A DNA stretch of 20,757 nucleotides. Source: an uncultured Oribacterium sp. Its GTDB lineage: Bacteria; Bacillota; Clostridia; Lachnospirales; Lachnospiraceae. The stretch's first letter is position 1; each line of letters begins with the position of its first letter. This document shows, piece by piece, positions 13,772 through 20,703 of the stretch. The translations under genes and the position numbers were made by a program. The notes beneath the pieces were generated by a model that worked only from the letters and a program-made list of their open reading frames with translations, ran no database searches and was not told the origin of the DNA. The DNA lies in assembly GCA_900772695.1 (NCBI GenBank), contig CAAGRO010000075.1, positions 1-20,757 of the forward strand. Direction: 5' to 3'.

Positions 13772-15313
13772 TCAGCGATTCCGGATGCGCTTCTGCACCT
13801 CATCGTAGTCCGCGGTCACCTCGGCATTCGGTGCCGGGGTCGCGAGGCTCACGATGACGTTCACGACGATCGCCACAAGGAAGGCCGGAAGCAGCTCATA
13901 GATGTTCCAGAGACCACCCAGCGGACGGATGCTGTACTTCCAGAAGAAGACCATGATGCCACCCGCGATCATACCGGCGGTCGCACCGTACTTGTTGGAG
14001 CGTCTCCAGAAGAGCGCGAGGAGGACGACCGGTCCGAACGAGGCACCGAAGCCCGCCCATGCGAAGGATACAATCTGGAAAACCGAGCTGTCCGGATTCC
14101 ATGCGATGCAGATTGAGAGACCGGCGATCATCAGGAGGCAGACACGAGCGACATACAGAAGCTGCTTCTCATCGAGATGAATGTGCAGCACCTCGGTCAG
14201 GATATCGTTCGCGATAGAGCTCGACGCTGCAAGCAGCTGGGAATCCGCGGTCGACATGGTCGATGCCAGAATACCGGACAGGACGACACCGGCGATCAGT
14301 GCCGGTACGAGACCATGGGTCGCAAGCAGCTTCGCGATCTCGACGATGATGGTCTCCGACTGGTTGCCGCCGAGGCTCGGGATCGCACCAGCCGCCGTCA
14401 TACCGAGGCCGACGATACCGATGAAGATTGCTACGCCCATCGAAATCACCACCCATACGGAAGCGATCCGTCTCGAGAGCTTCAGCTTCTTATCATCGCC
14501 GATCGCCATAAAACGAAGCAGGATATGTGGCATACCGAAGTAGCCGAGGCCCCATGCCAGGGTCGAAACGATGGTGATGAGGCTGTACGGGCTGGAGGTA
14601 CCGTTCGTCGGATCATACACCAGCAGCATATCGAGATAACCGCTGAGACCGGTTGCATTCTGAAGAACCGCTGCAAAACCGCCGGCTCTGTGTACACCGA
14701 AGACGAGCACGATCAGCAGCGCAAGTGACATAACGATACTCTGGATGAAGTCCGTGGTCGACGCCGCGAGGAAACCGCCGAGGGAAGTGTAGCCGACGAT
14801 GACGAAGGCACTCGCGATCATCGCCACATGATAATCCGCACCGAAGAGGCTGCCGAAAAGCTTACCACAGGCAGCGAAACCGGACGCAGTGTATGGGATA
14901 AAGAAAATAACGATGACCACCGCCGCAATCAGGGTCAGGATCTTCTTCCGGTCATTATAACGGTTTGAGAAAAACTCCGGAATCGTGATGGAGTCATTGA
15001 CCTCGGTATAGATACGGATACGCTTCGCCACGACGAGCCAGTTGATATAGGTACCGAGTGCGAGACCGATCGCGGTCCAGCCCGGATCTGAAATACCGCT
15101 CAGATACGCAAGACCCGGAAGCCCCATCAGAAGCCACGAGGACATGTCGGACGCCTCCGCCGACATCGCCGTCACAAAGGGGCCCAGGGAACGACCGCCC
15201 AGAAAAAAGTCCCCCGCCGTCGCGTTCTTATCGGATACCTTGAATCCGATGAAGAGCATGCCGACCAGGTACAGGACCATGGCTACCATCATTCCGATCT
15301 GTGCTACTGTCAT
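13772..15313 (-). CDS. putP: PutP-type sodium/proline symporter
   Basis: 513 residues, ATG at 15313 behind AGAGAGG. Sodium:solute symporter family (SSSF) membrane protein with about 12-13 hydrophobic segments along its length and a short polar tail. The segment SAEASDMSSWLLMGLPG (51-67) is the PutP signature carrying Na+ and proline ligands, and SGILASTMSTADSQLL (346-361) contains the Ser/Thr pair of the second sodium-site helix. Known role: uptake of L-proline driven by the sodium gradient, for nutrition or osmoprotection. No proline-degradation or osmotic genes adjoin it, so purpose is open. It has its own promoter overlapping a 12-bp palindrome and a good terminator. It is not part of the usual hemW/holA neighbourhood and looks inserted there. 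Confidence 0.94.
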   Translation of the reverse strand: MTVAQIGMMVAMVLYLVGMLFIGFKVSDKNATAGDFFLGGRSLGPFVTAMSAEASDMSSWLLMGLPGLAYLSGISDPGWTAIGLALGTYINWLVVAKRIRIYTEVNDSITIPEFFSNRYNDRKKILTLIAAVVIVIFFIPYTASGFAACGKLFGSLFGADYHVAMIASAFVIVGYTSLGGFLAASTTDFIQSIVMSLALLIVLVFGVHRAGGFAAVLQNATGLSGYLDMLLVYDPTNGTSSPYSLITIVSTLAWGLGYFGMPHILLRFMAIGDDKKLKLSRRIASVWVVISMGVAIFIGIVGLGMTAAGAIPSLGGNQSETIIVEIAKLLATHGLVPALIAGVVLSGILASTMSTADSQLLAASSSIANDILTEVLHIHLDEKQLLYVARVCLLMIAGLSICIAWNPDSSVFQIVSFAWAGFGASFGPVVLLALFWRRSNKYGATAGMIAGGIMVFFWKYSIRPLGGLWNIYELLPAFLVAIVVNVIVSLATPAPNAEVTADYDEVQKRIRNR

Positions 15314-15411
15314 CTTTCTTACCTCTCTCTAGTACAGGAAGTCCGTCGTTCTTTTCCGAGGCAACGCGTGAAAGCGTGCAAAAGGCCACGTTCTCCCAAC
15401 AAAAAATATGT

Positions 15412-15423
15412 GTATGATCATAC
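15412..15423. repeat. Palindrome overlapping the putP -10 box
   Basis: GTATGATCATAC reads the same on both strands and covers the putP -10. It may be an operator; because of the symmetry it also presents a TATGAT -10-like hexamer on the plus strand (15413-15418). Confidence 0.4.
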
Positions 15424-15445
15424 CCCTTCGGCGAAAAGATTGCAA
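15417..15445 (-). promoter_or_regulatory. Promoter of putP
   Basis: On the minus strand TTGCAA (15440-15445), 17-bp spacer, TATGAT (15417-15422). The -10 lies within the perfect palindrome GTATGATCATAC (15412-15423). It leaves a leader of about 95 bases. Confidence 0.75.
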
Positions 15446-15454
15446 GGAGAATAG

Positions 15455-15478
15455 GACATGTCTACGCATGTCTTTTTT
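15455..15478 (+). terminator. Terminator-like hairpin between putP and hemW
   Basis: GACATG (15455-15460), six-base loop, CATGTC (15467-15472), then TTTTTT (15473-15478) on plus. Short stem and no known upstream plus-strand gene, so its role is unclear. Confidence 0.35.
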
Positions 15479-15514
15479 ATATGGCTGTTATACATCGGCC
15501 TTTCGGCCCTGTGA
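15458..15514 (+). CDS. Possible 18-residue hydrophobic peptide upstream of hemW
   Basis: ATG at 15458 with AAGGAG (15444-15449) at eight bases distance. The product MSTHVFFIWLLYIGLSAL is largely hydrophobic and could be a tiny membrane peptide or leader peptide. Against it: the start codon lies within a GACATG/CATGTC hairpin followed by six T (15455-15478) that looks like a terminator, no convincing plus-strand promoter precedes it, and such a short frame can arise by chance. The SD lies immediately beside the -35 of putP on the other strand. Low confidence. Confidence 0.22.
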   Translation: MSTHVFFIWLLYIGLSAL

Positions 15515-15515
15515 A

Positions 15516-15544
15516 TTGCAGAAATCCGGGGCTTATGTTACATT
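15516..15544 (+). promoter_or_regulatory. Candidate promoter of hemW
   Basis: TTGCAG (15516-15521), 17-bp spacer, TACATT (15539-15544), 27 bases before the hemW ATG. Both boxes are imperfect. Confidence 0.4.
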
Positions 15545-15571
15545 ATTCTCTAGACTTTTCAGGAGAAAACC

Positions 15572-16762
15572 ATGCTGGACCACACGATTATCGATTCAAA
15601 CGACCATCAGCAGCTCGAGCTGTACATCCACATCCCATTCTGCGCACGAAAGTGCAATTACTGCGACTTCCTCTCCTTTCCGATGAAGGAAACGGAGCAC
15701 GGCCCCTACATCGATCAGCTCTGTGCGGAGATCCGGGAAAGCGCGGCGCTGGCAACGAACTACGAGATCTCGACCATCTTCATCGGTGGCGGCACCCCGT
15801 CACTGCTGGATCCGAAGTACATCTCACGCATCATGTATTACATCCGCCGCTTCTATACCGTCCGCCCGAACGCCGAGATCACCATCGAGTGTAACCCGGC
15901 CTCGACCATCGCGTATAAATTTGCAGCCTACCGCGACGCCGGCATCAACCGCCTGTCCATCGGTCTCCAGTCCGCCGACAACGACGAGCTCCGCACCCTC
16001 GGTCGTCTCCACCTCTTCGAGGATTTCCTGAAGTGTTATCAGAGCGCACGGATGGAGGGCTTCCGAAACATCAACATCGACCTGATCGACGAGATCCCGG
16101 GGCAGACCGAGAAGTCCTGGCGCGAGACCCTCCGCCATGTGCTCATGCTGAAGCCGGAGCATGTCTCGATCTATAACCTCATCGTCGAGGACGGAACGCC
16201 GTTTCGGGCAATGCAGGAGGCCGGCACGCTGGCACTTCCTTCGGAGGATACAGAGACCGCCATCGACGCGCAGACCCGCGAGATGACGGAGCGCTACGGC
16301 TACCAGCGCTACGAGGTCTCGAACTATGCGAAACCGGGCTACGAATGCCGACACAACTACGGTTACTGGTCTGGTGTACCTTACCTCGGTTTCGGCCTCG
16401 GGGCTGCCTCCTGCTTTCACGGCGAACGCTGGAGCAATCTCCGAAGCTTCCCACAGTACCTCGCACTCGACATGCCTGCCGAAATCCGGCAGGGCTGTCC
16501 GACACTGCACACCGAGCACGAAAAGCAGAGTGTACAGGCCCAAATGGAGGAATTCATGTTTCTCGGACTGCGTCGTACCGCCGGCATCTCCGAGATCGAA
16601 TTCAAGACCCGCTTTCAGATCGACATCCATTCCGTCTTCGGTGAGCAGCTGCAGCGCTACACCGACGAAGGCCTTCTGATCCACGAAGGCTACCGCTACC
16701 GGTTTTCCGAGCGCGGCATGGACGTCTCAAATTTCATCCTCAGCGATTTCCTGCTGGACTGA
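15572..16762 (+). CDS. hemW: HemW, heme chaperone (radical SAM, HemN-like)
   Basis: 396 residues, ATG at 15572 behind AGGAG (six-base spacing). Radical SAM cluster motif C24-x3-C28-x2-C31 followed by DF: the fourth cysteine of true coproporphyrinogen dehydrogenase HemN (CxxxCxxCxC) is replaced by Phe, which identifies HemW. Other marks are GGGTPSLL, ECNPAS, INRLSIGLQS, DLIDEIPGQT, SIYNLIVEDGTPF and HNYGYW, plus a C-terminal HemN-type domain. HemW binds heme and a 4Fe-4S cluster and transfers heme to membrane cytochromes in studied species; whether this probable anaerobe uses it that way is unknown. In Firmicutes hemW usually lies between lepA and hrcA in the same direction; here it is inverted relative to both. 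Confidence 0.95.
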   Translation: MLDHTIIDSNDHQQLELYIHIPFCARKCNYCDFLSFPMKETEHGPYIDQLCAEIRESAALATNYEISTIFIGGGTPSLLDPKYISRIMYYIRRFYTVRPNAEITIECNPASTIAYKFAAYRDAGINRLSIGLQSADNDELRTLGRLHLFEDFLKCYQSARMEGFRNINIDLIDEIPGQTEKSWRETLRHVLMLKPEHVSIYNLIVEDGTPFRAMQEAGTLALPSEDTETAIDAQTREMTERYGYQRYEVSNYAKPGYECRHNYGYWSGVPYLGFGLGAASCFHGERWSNLRSFPQYLALDMPAEIRQGCPTLHTEHEKQSVQAQMEEFMFLGLRRTAGISEIEFKTRFQIDIHSVFGEQLQRYTDEGLLIHEGYRYRFSERGMDVSNFILSDFLLD

Positions 16763-16779
16763 GCGCGCTGCGCGCGCTC
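16761..16779 (+). other. GC-rich hairpin overlapping the hemW stop codon
   Basis: GAGCGCGC (16761-16768), loop TGC, GCGCGCTC (16772-16779): perfect 8-bp stem beginning inside the TGA stop codon (16760-16762), 14 bases before the terminator. Confidence 0.5.
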
Positions 16780-16793
16780 GTGCACGGTGACAT

Positions 16794-16849
16794 AAAAAGA
16801 ATCGAAGCTTTCAGAGTGCATCTGCGCTCGAAAGCTTCGATTCTTTTTT
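16794..16849. terminator. Bidirectional terminator between hemW and ilvE
   Basis: Perfect 19-bp stem (16794-16812 with 16830-16848), continued by an inner GAGTGC/GCGCTC stem after one bulged base, with T-runs on both strands. It lies between convergent hemW and ilvE, though 104 bases beyond the ilvE stop. Confidence 0.92.
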
Positions 16850-16952
16850 ACACATATTCTATACTCTCAGCTGGCGGCTTCCATCTGTTCTCTGATTTCC
16901 GCCTCCTCGCTTCGATGTTTTATGATGTACCTGATCACCCTTCGATGGTCGA

Positions 16953-17978
16953 TCAGCAGATGTGACGGATCCAGCCCTCCGGAGCTTCGATCTTACCGCT
17001 CTGGATGCCGGTGATGGTTGCGTAGAGCTCGCCGATGACTTCGCCGGCCTTCTCCATACCGGATGGAAGGTTGATGACCTCATCGTGGTTGACGATCTTA
17101 CCAACCGGAGAAATAACCGCAGCCGTACCGCAGAGACCGCACTCCTTGAAGCCCTTGATCTCCTCGAACTTCACTGGACGCTCATCGACCGTCAGGTGGA
17201 GATAATGCTCTGCGATGTAAACGATCGAACGTCTGGTGATGGACGGAAGAATAGACGGTGACTTCGGAACAACCAGCCTGCCATCTGCATCGACGAAGAT
17301 AGCATTGGATCCACCCGTCTCCTCAACATAGGTTCTGGTCGCTGCATCGAGGTAGAGGTTCTCCGCGAAGCCTGCCTTATGCGCAAGCACAGAAGAGTGT
17401 AAGCTCATCGCATAGTTGAGACCCGCCTTGACAGCACCGGTTCCATGAGGTGCTGCACGGTCGAAATCCGAAACCTGGATCGCGATCGGTGTTGCGCCGC
17501 CCTTGTAGTACGGGCCTACCGGCGTTGCAAATACTCTGAACTGATACTCATCCGCCGGCTTTACACCGATAACAACACCGGTTGCGAACTCATATGGACG
17601 AAGGTAAAGAGATGCACCGGAACCGTATGGTGGTACCCAGTCAAGGTTTCCCTTTACGACCTGATCGATGGCATCGAGAAAACGATCCTTCGGGAACGGT
17701 GGCATCTCGATCCGCTGTGCCGATTCATACATTCTGTCCGCATTGAGATCCGGACGGAAGCACACGACGGAACCATCCTCCCAGGTATAGGCCTTCATAC
17801 CCTCGAATACCTGCTGGCAGTACTGAAGCATGCCGGCCGACTCATTTAAGGTCACATTCGGATCCGAGATCAGGGCACCCTCATCCCAGTTTCCATCCTT
17901 CCAGTTTGATACATATCTCTTATCGGTCACACGATAGCTGAAACCGATATTTCCCCAATCAAGATCTTTCTTTGCCAT
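16953..17978 (-). CDS. ilvE: IlvE, branched-chain amino acid aminotransferase
   Basis: 341 residues, ATG at 17978 behind AAGGAGATACAGG. Fold-type IV PLP aminotransferase of the longer BCAT type (about 340-360 residues). It reversibly transfers amino groups between glutamate and the 2-oxo acids of leucine, isoleucine and valine. Visible marks: QQVFEGMKAY, CFRPDLNADRM, GASLYLRPYEFAT, GTGAVKAGLNYA with PLP lysine K184, YVEETGGSNAIFV around Glu219/220, SILPSITRRSI and ECGLCGTAAVISPVG, the last with the CxxC redox pair seen in human BCAT-type enzymes. It stands alone with its own promoter and shared terminator; no other ilv or leu genes adjoin it. The leader is only about 40 bases, too short for a T-box. 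Confidence 0.96.
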   Translation of the reverse strand: MAKKDLDWGNIGFSYRVTDKRYVSNWKDGNWDEGALISDPNVTLNESAGMLQYCQQVFEGMKAYTWEDGSVVCFRPDLNADRMYESAQRIEMPPFPKDRFLDAIDQVVKGNLDWVPPYGSGASLYLRPYEFATGVVIGVKPADEYQFRVFATPVGPYYKGGATPIAIQVSDFDRAAPHGTGAVKAGLNYAMSLHSSVLAHKAGFAENLYLDAATRTYVEETGGSNAIFVDADGRLVVPKSPSILPSITRRSIVYIAEHYLHLTVDERPVKFEEIKGFKECGLCGTAAVISPVGKIVNHDEVINLPSGMEKAGEVIGELYATITGIQSGKIEAPEGWIRHIC

Positions 17979-18023
17979 TGCCTGTATCTCCTTTCGCTAT
18001 GACATCTCGTCATGATTAGAGCT

Positions 18024-18052
18024 AGTATAGTCCTCAGAAAAAGTGAATGCAA
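18024..18052 (-). promoter_or_regulatory. Promoter of ilvE
   Basis: On the minus strand TTGCAT (18047-18052), 17-bp spacer, TATACT (18024-18029), giving a short leader to the ATG at 17978. Confidence 0.75.
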
Positions 18053-18143
18053 ATCAAAAAGCACGCAAAATAATCATATCAGTCATAACACAGGCTGTGG
18101 TCCCGGAGGGCCGACAGCAGGAACACAACCTGAACGCAAGGTT

Positions 18144-19967
18144 TTATTCCGAATCAAGCTTCAGCACCGACATGAACGCACTCTGCGGGATCTCGACATT
18201 ACCAAACTGACGCATCCGGCGCTTACCTTCCTTCTGCTTCTCGAGCAGCTTCTTCTTACGGGAGATATCACCGCCATAGCACTTCGCGAGGACATCCTTT
18301 CGCATCGCGCGGATGTTCTCACGGGCGACGATCTGTCCACCGATCGACGCCTGCAGCGGGATCTCGAAGAGCTGACGCGGGATCTCATTCTTCAGCTTCT
18401 CACACATCTTCTTACCACGCTCATACGCCGAGTCCTTATGGACGATAAAGCTCAGTGCATCGATGACCTGACGGTTGACCATGATATCAAGCTTCACCAT
18501 CTTCGAGGTCTGGTAGCCCTTGAGCTCATAATCATAGGATGCATAGCCCTTCGAACGGGACTTGATCGCATCGAAGAAATCATAGATGATCTCATTCAGC
18601 GGCATCTCGTACTTCAGAATCGCACGGTTCGCCTCGATGTACTCGGTACTCTTATACACGCCACGGCGGTCCTGGCAGAGCTGCATGATGGCACCCATGA
18701 ATTCCGGGGTCACCATGATCTCCACATCGACCACCGGCTCTTCGATATGATCGATCTCGGACGGATCCGGAAGGTTCGCCGGGTTCGAAAGCTCCATCAT
18801 CGTGCCGTCGGTCTTATACACATGGTAGACAACCGACGGTGCCGTCGTCACCAGGTCGAGATCATACTCTCTCTCCAGACGCTCCTGTACGACATCGAGG
18901 TGCAGAAGACCGAGGAAGCCGCAGCGGAAACCGAAGCCGAGCGCCTGAGAGGTCTCCGGCTCATACTGGAGTGCCGCATCGTTCAGCTGCAGCTTTTCCA
19001 GGGCATCCCGGAGATCCGGGTACTTCATCGTATCAGCCGGATAGATACCACAGTATACCATCGACTGCACCTGCTTATAGCCCGGCAGCGGTTCTGCCGC
19101 CGGATTCCGGTCATCGGTCACCGTATCACCGACACGGGTATCACGGATATCCTTGATGGACGCCGTGATATAGCCGACCATACCAGCACTCAGCTCCGGA
19201 CACGGGATGAAACGCCCCGGTCCGAAATAGCCGACCTCGGTGACATCGAAGGCGGCACCACTTGCCATCAGCCGGATCCGGGTGCCGACCTTCACGGAGC
19301 CCTCCTTGATTCGGCAGAAGATAATAACTCCACGGTAGTTATCATAGAGGGAATCGAAGATCAGTGCCTTCAGTGGCGCCTCCTTCGAGCCGGTCGGTGC
19401 CGGCAGCTTCTGCACGATGGCCTCCAGGACCTCCTCCACATTTTCACCGGTCTTCGCGGAGATACGCGGTGCATCATGGGCCTCTATACCGATGATGTCC
19501 TCGATTTCCTCCGCTACACGATCCGGATCCGCCGACGGAAGGTCGATCTTATTGATGACCGGAAGGATTTCCAGATTGTGATCCAGCGCCAGATAGGTAT
19601 TCGCCAGCGTCTGCGCCTGGATGCCCTGCGTCGCATCGACGATGAGAATCGCGCCATCGCAGGCGGCGAGTGAACGGGATACCTCATAGTTAAAGTCCAC
19701 ATGGCCCGGGGTATCGATGAGATTAAAGATGTACTCCTCCCCATCCTGCGCCTTATAGACGATGCGGGTCGTCTGGGACTTGATCGTGATGCCACGTTCA
19801 CGCTCGATGTCCATGTTGTCGAGCACCTGCGACTGCATCTCACGTGCCGTCAGCGTACCGGTCTTCTCGATGATCCGATCTGCCAGCGTCGATTTACCAT
19901 GATCGATATGCGCGATGATGCAAAAGTTTCTGATTTTACTCTGATCGATGTTTGTGATGTCTGCCAT
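18144..19967 (-). CDS. lepA: LepA (EF-4), ribosome-associated GTPase
   Basis: 607 residues from the ATG at 19967, preceded by AGGTAGGA. The frame is open to 20051, but the extra 28 residues are foreign to the family and overlie the leader hairpin; the protein proper starts MADITNIDQSKIRNFCIIAH. Translation-factor GTPase: HIDHGKST (19-26, G1), ERERGITIKS (switch I), DTPGHVDF (G3), NKIDLPSADP (G4), then EF-G-like domains II, III and V and the LepA-specific C-terminal domain (YKGYQTSKMVKLDI-like segment, HKDSAYERGKKMCEKLK, VLAKCYGGDISRKKKLLEKQ). The last is the diagnostic LepA motif. Acts on ribosomes, with a described role in 30S biogenesis or back-translocation. Divergent from rpsT. I see no clear terminator after it. 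Confidence 0.98.
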   Translation of the reverse strand: MADITNIDQSKIRNFCIIAHIDHGKSTLADRIIEKTGTLTAREMQSQVLDNMDIERERGITIKSQTTRIVYKAQDGEEYIFNLIDTPGHVDFNYEVSRSLAACDGAILIVDATQGIQAQTLANTYLALDHNLEILPVINKIDLPSADPDRVAEEIEDIIGIEAHDAPRISAKTGENVEEVLEAIVQKLPAPTGSKEAPLKALIFDSLYDNYRGVIIFCRIKEGSVKVGTRIRLMASGAAFDVTEVGYFGPGRFIPCPELSAGMVGYITASIKDIRDTRVGDTVTDDRNPAAEPLPGYKQVQSMVYCGIYPADTMKYPDLRDALEKLQLNDAALQYEPETSQALGFGFRCGFLGLLHLDVVQERLEREYDLDLVTTAPSVVYHVYKTDGTMMELSNPANLPDPSEIDHIEEPVVDVEIMVTPEFMGAIMQLCQDRRGVYKSTEYIEANRAILKYEMPLNEIIYDFFDAIKSRSKGYASYDYELKGYQTSKMVKLDIMVNRQVIDALSFIVHKDSAYERGKKMCEKLKNEIPRQLFEIPLQASIGGQIVARENIRAMRKDVLAKCYGGDISRKKKLLEKQKEGKRRMRQFGNVEIPQSAFMSVLKLDSE

Positions 19968-19992
19968 GTTCCTACCTATATAAATATAATTT

Positions 19993-20008
19993 CCGGGACA
20001 GTTCCCGG
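19993..20008 (-). other. Hairpin in the lepA leader
   Basis: CCGGGA (19993-19998), CAGT, TCCCGG (20003-20008): compact 6-bp GC stem with a four-base loop, 26 bases before the lepA start. It has no T-run on the minus strand. Confidence 0.45.
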
Positions 20009-20031
20009 TTTCCTGTATTTTCCGTGGAAAT

Positions 20032-20061
20032 ATACTAACATACTCCTGCATCTTTTGCCAA
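20032..20061 (-). promoter_or_regulatory. Candidate promoter of lepA
   Basis: On the minus strand TTGGCA (20056-20061), 18-bp spacer, TAGTAT (20032-20037). It lies back to back with the rpsT promoter, 30 bases between the two -35 boxes. Confidence 0.55.
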
Positions 20062-20091
20062 CAGAATCCCGCAAAAACGAGCTTTTTCGGC

Positions 20092-20120
20092 TTGACACCG
20101 ACGGGGGTTTTATATATGAT
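20092..20120 (+). promoter_or_regulatory. Promoter of rpsT
   Basis: TTGACA (20092-20097), 17-bp spacer, TATGAT (20115-20120): near-consensus, as expected for a ribosomal protein gene. Confidence 0.88.
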
Positions 20121-20129
20121 AGTTTAGCG

Positions 20130-20206
20130 TGTTTTCAAACTGTCCGTGTCCGGTATTTGAAAGCGCCGAGATCCGCTGGATCTCCACACGATATTTGAAG
20201 GAAAGG
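20130..20206 (+). promoter_or_regulatory. rpsT leader with alternative pairings
   Basis: About 90 bases of leader contain a strong hairpin GAGATCC-GCT-GGATCTC (20168-20184). TTTCAAA (20133-20139) can pair with TTTGAAA (20156-20162) or with TTTGAA (20194-20199) next to the SD; TATTTGAA occurs twice (20154, 20192). This could support feedback control by S20, as S20 does in E. coli, but that is inference. Confidence 0.35.
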
Positions 20207-20216
20207 AGATTTCACA

Positions 20217-20480
20217 ATGGCAAACATTAAGTCCGCAAAGAAGAGAATTCTTGTAGCTCAGGCTAGAAACGAGCGTAACAAGGCTATTCGTTCTGAGGTT
20301 AAGACATACATCAAGAGAGTATACGCAGCAGTTGAGTCTGGCGATAAGGCAGCAGCTCAGGATGCTCTGAAGATGGCTCAGAAGAAGATTTGCATGGCAC
20401 ACAGCAAGGGCATCTATAAGGCAAACAACGCTTCCAGAAAGGTTGCTCACATCTCTAAGGCTGTCGCTTCCATGAACTGA
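20217..20480 (+). CDS. rpsT: Ribosomal protein S20
   Basis: 87 residues, ATG at 20217 behind AAAGGAG. Small, very basic, all-helical 30S protein that binds 16S rRNA; it begins MANIKSAKKRILVAQARNER and contains AIRSEVKTYIKRVYAAV and the C-terminal YKANNASRKVAHISKAV, all typical of S20. Full family length. Arginine is encoded by AGA and CGT only, and codons are less GC-rich than in the neighbours, consistent with high expression. Strong promoter and its own terminator, so apparently monocistronic. In Bacillus the genes gpr and spoIIP lie between rpsT and lepA; here the two are divergent with nothing between. Confidence 0.98.
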   Translation: MANIKSAKKRILVAQARNERNKAIRSEVKTYIKRVYAAVESGDKAAAQDALKMAQKKICMAHSKGIYKANNASRKVAHISKAVASMN

Positions 20481-20494
20481 TTGCGCGAAGCGCA

Positions 20495-20524
20495 CAGAAA
20501 TCATGTACAGGATTTCTGCTTTTT
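20495..20524 (+). terminator. Terminator of rpsT
   Basis: CAGAAATC (20495-20502), 8-base loop, GATTTCTG (20511-20518), then C and five T. A short TGCGC-GAA-GCGCA hairpin (20482-20494) sits directly before it, after the stop codon. Confidence 0.82.
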
Positions 20525-20568
20525 CAAGTCGTTCTTGAAAATTAATATTTGTAAGTAACGTTACTCAC

Positions 20569-20599
20569 AAAGCCCTGCGGTTAACCCACCGCAGGGTTT
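20569..20599 (+). terminator. Second hairpin, possible backup terminator
   Basis: CCCTGCGG (20573-20580), 8-base loop, CCGCAGGG (20589-20596), extended by three weak pairs, then TTTATTATT. The T-run is interrupted. The palindrome AGTAACGTTACT lies just before it at 20554-20565. Confidence 0.5.
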
Positions 20600-20612
20600 A
20601 TTATTGAACCAA

Positions 20613-20631
20613 ATTCCGCCGCTGGCGGAAT
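20613..20631 (+). other. Third hairpin downstream of rpsT
   Basis: ATTCCGCC (20613-20620), loop GCT, GGCGGAAT (20624-20631): perfect 8-bp stem without a T-run. Confidence 0.45.
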
Positions 20632-20640
20632 AGCTTGTAT

Positions 20641-20677
20641 CTCCCGTTAGTCATTGGGCTGGCGGGAGTTTTGTTTT
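20641..20677 (+). terminator. Fourth hairpin with T-rich tail
   Basis: CTCCCGTTAG (20641-20650) with CTGGCGGGAG (20659-20668), two G-T pairs, followed by TTTTGTTTT. It looks like a full terminator although no gene lies between it and the rpsT terminator. Confidence 0.6.
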
Positions 20678-20703
20678 ATATTAGATTCATCCTATAGAAA
20701 GAG

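Noticed and set aside
17979..18143. T-box or other riboswitch upstream of ilvE
   Set aside because: The best promoter leaves a leader of about 40 bases and I see no T-box sequence or specifier stem. The imperfect stem at about 18100-18130 lies upstream of that promoter and lacks a T-run.
18012..19673. 553-residue open frame on plus, opposite lepA
   Set aside because: Antisense to LepA; repetitive Asp/Arg/His/Leu composition typical of a shadow frame, with no domain recognised.
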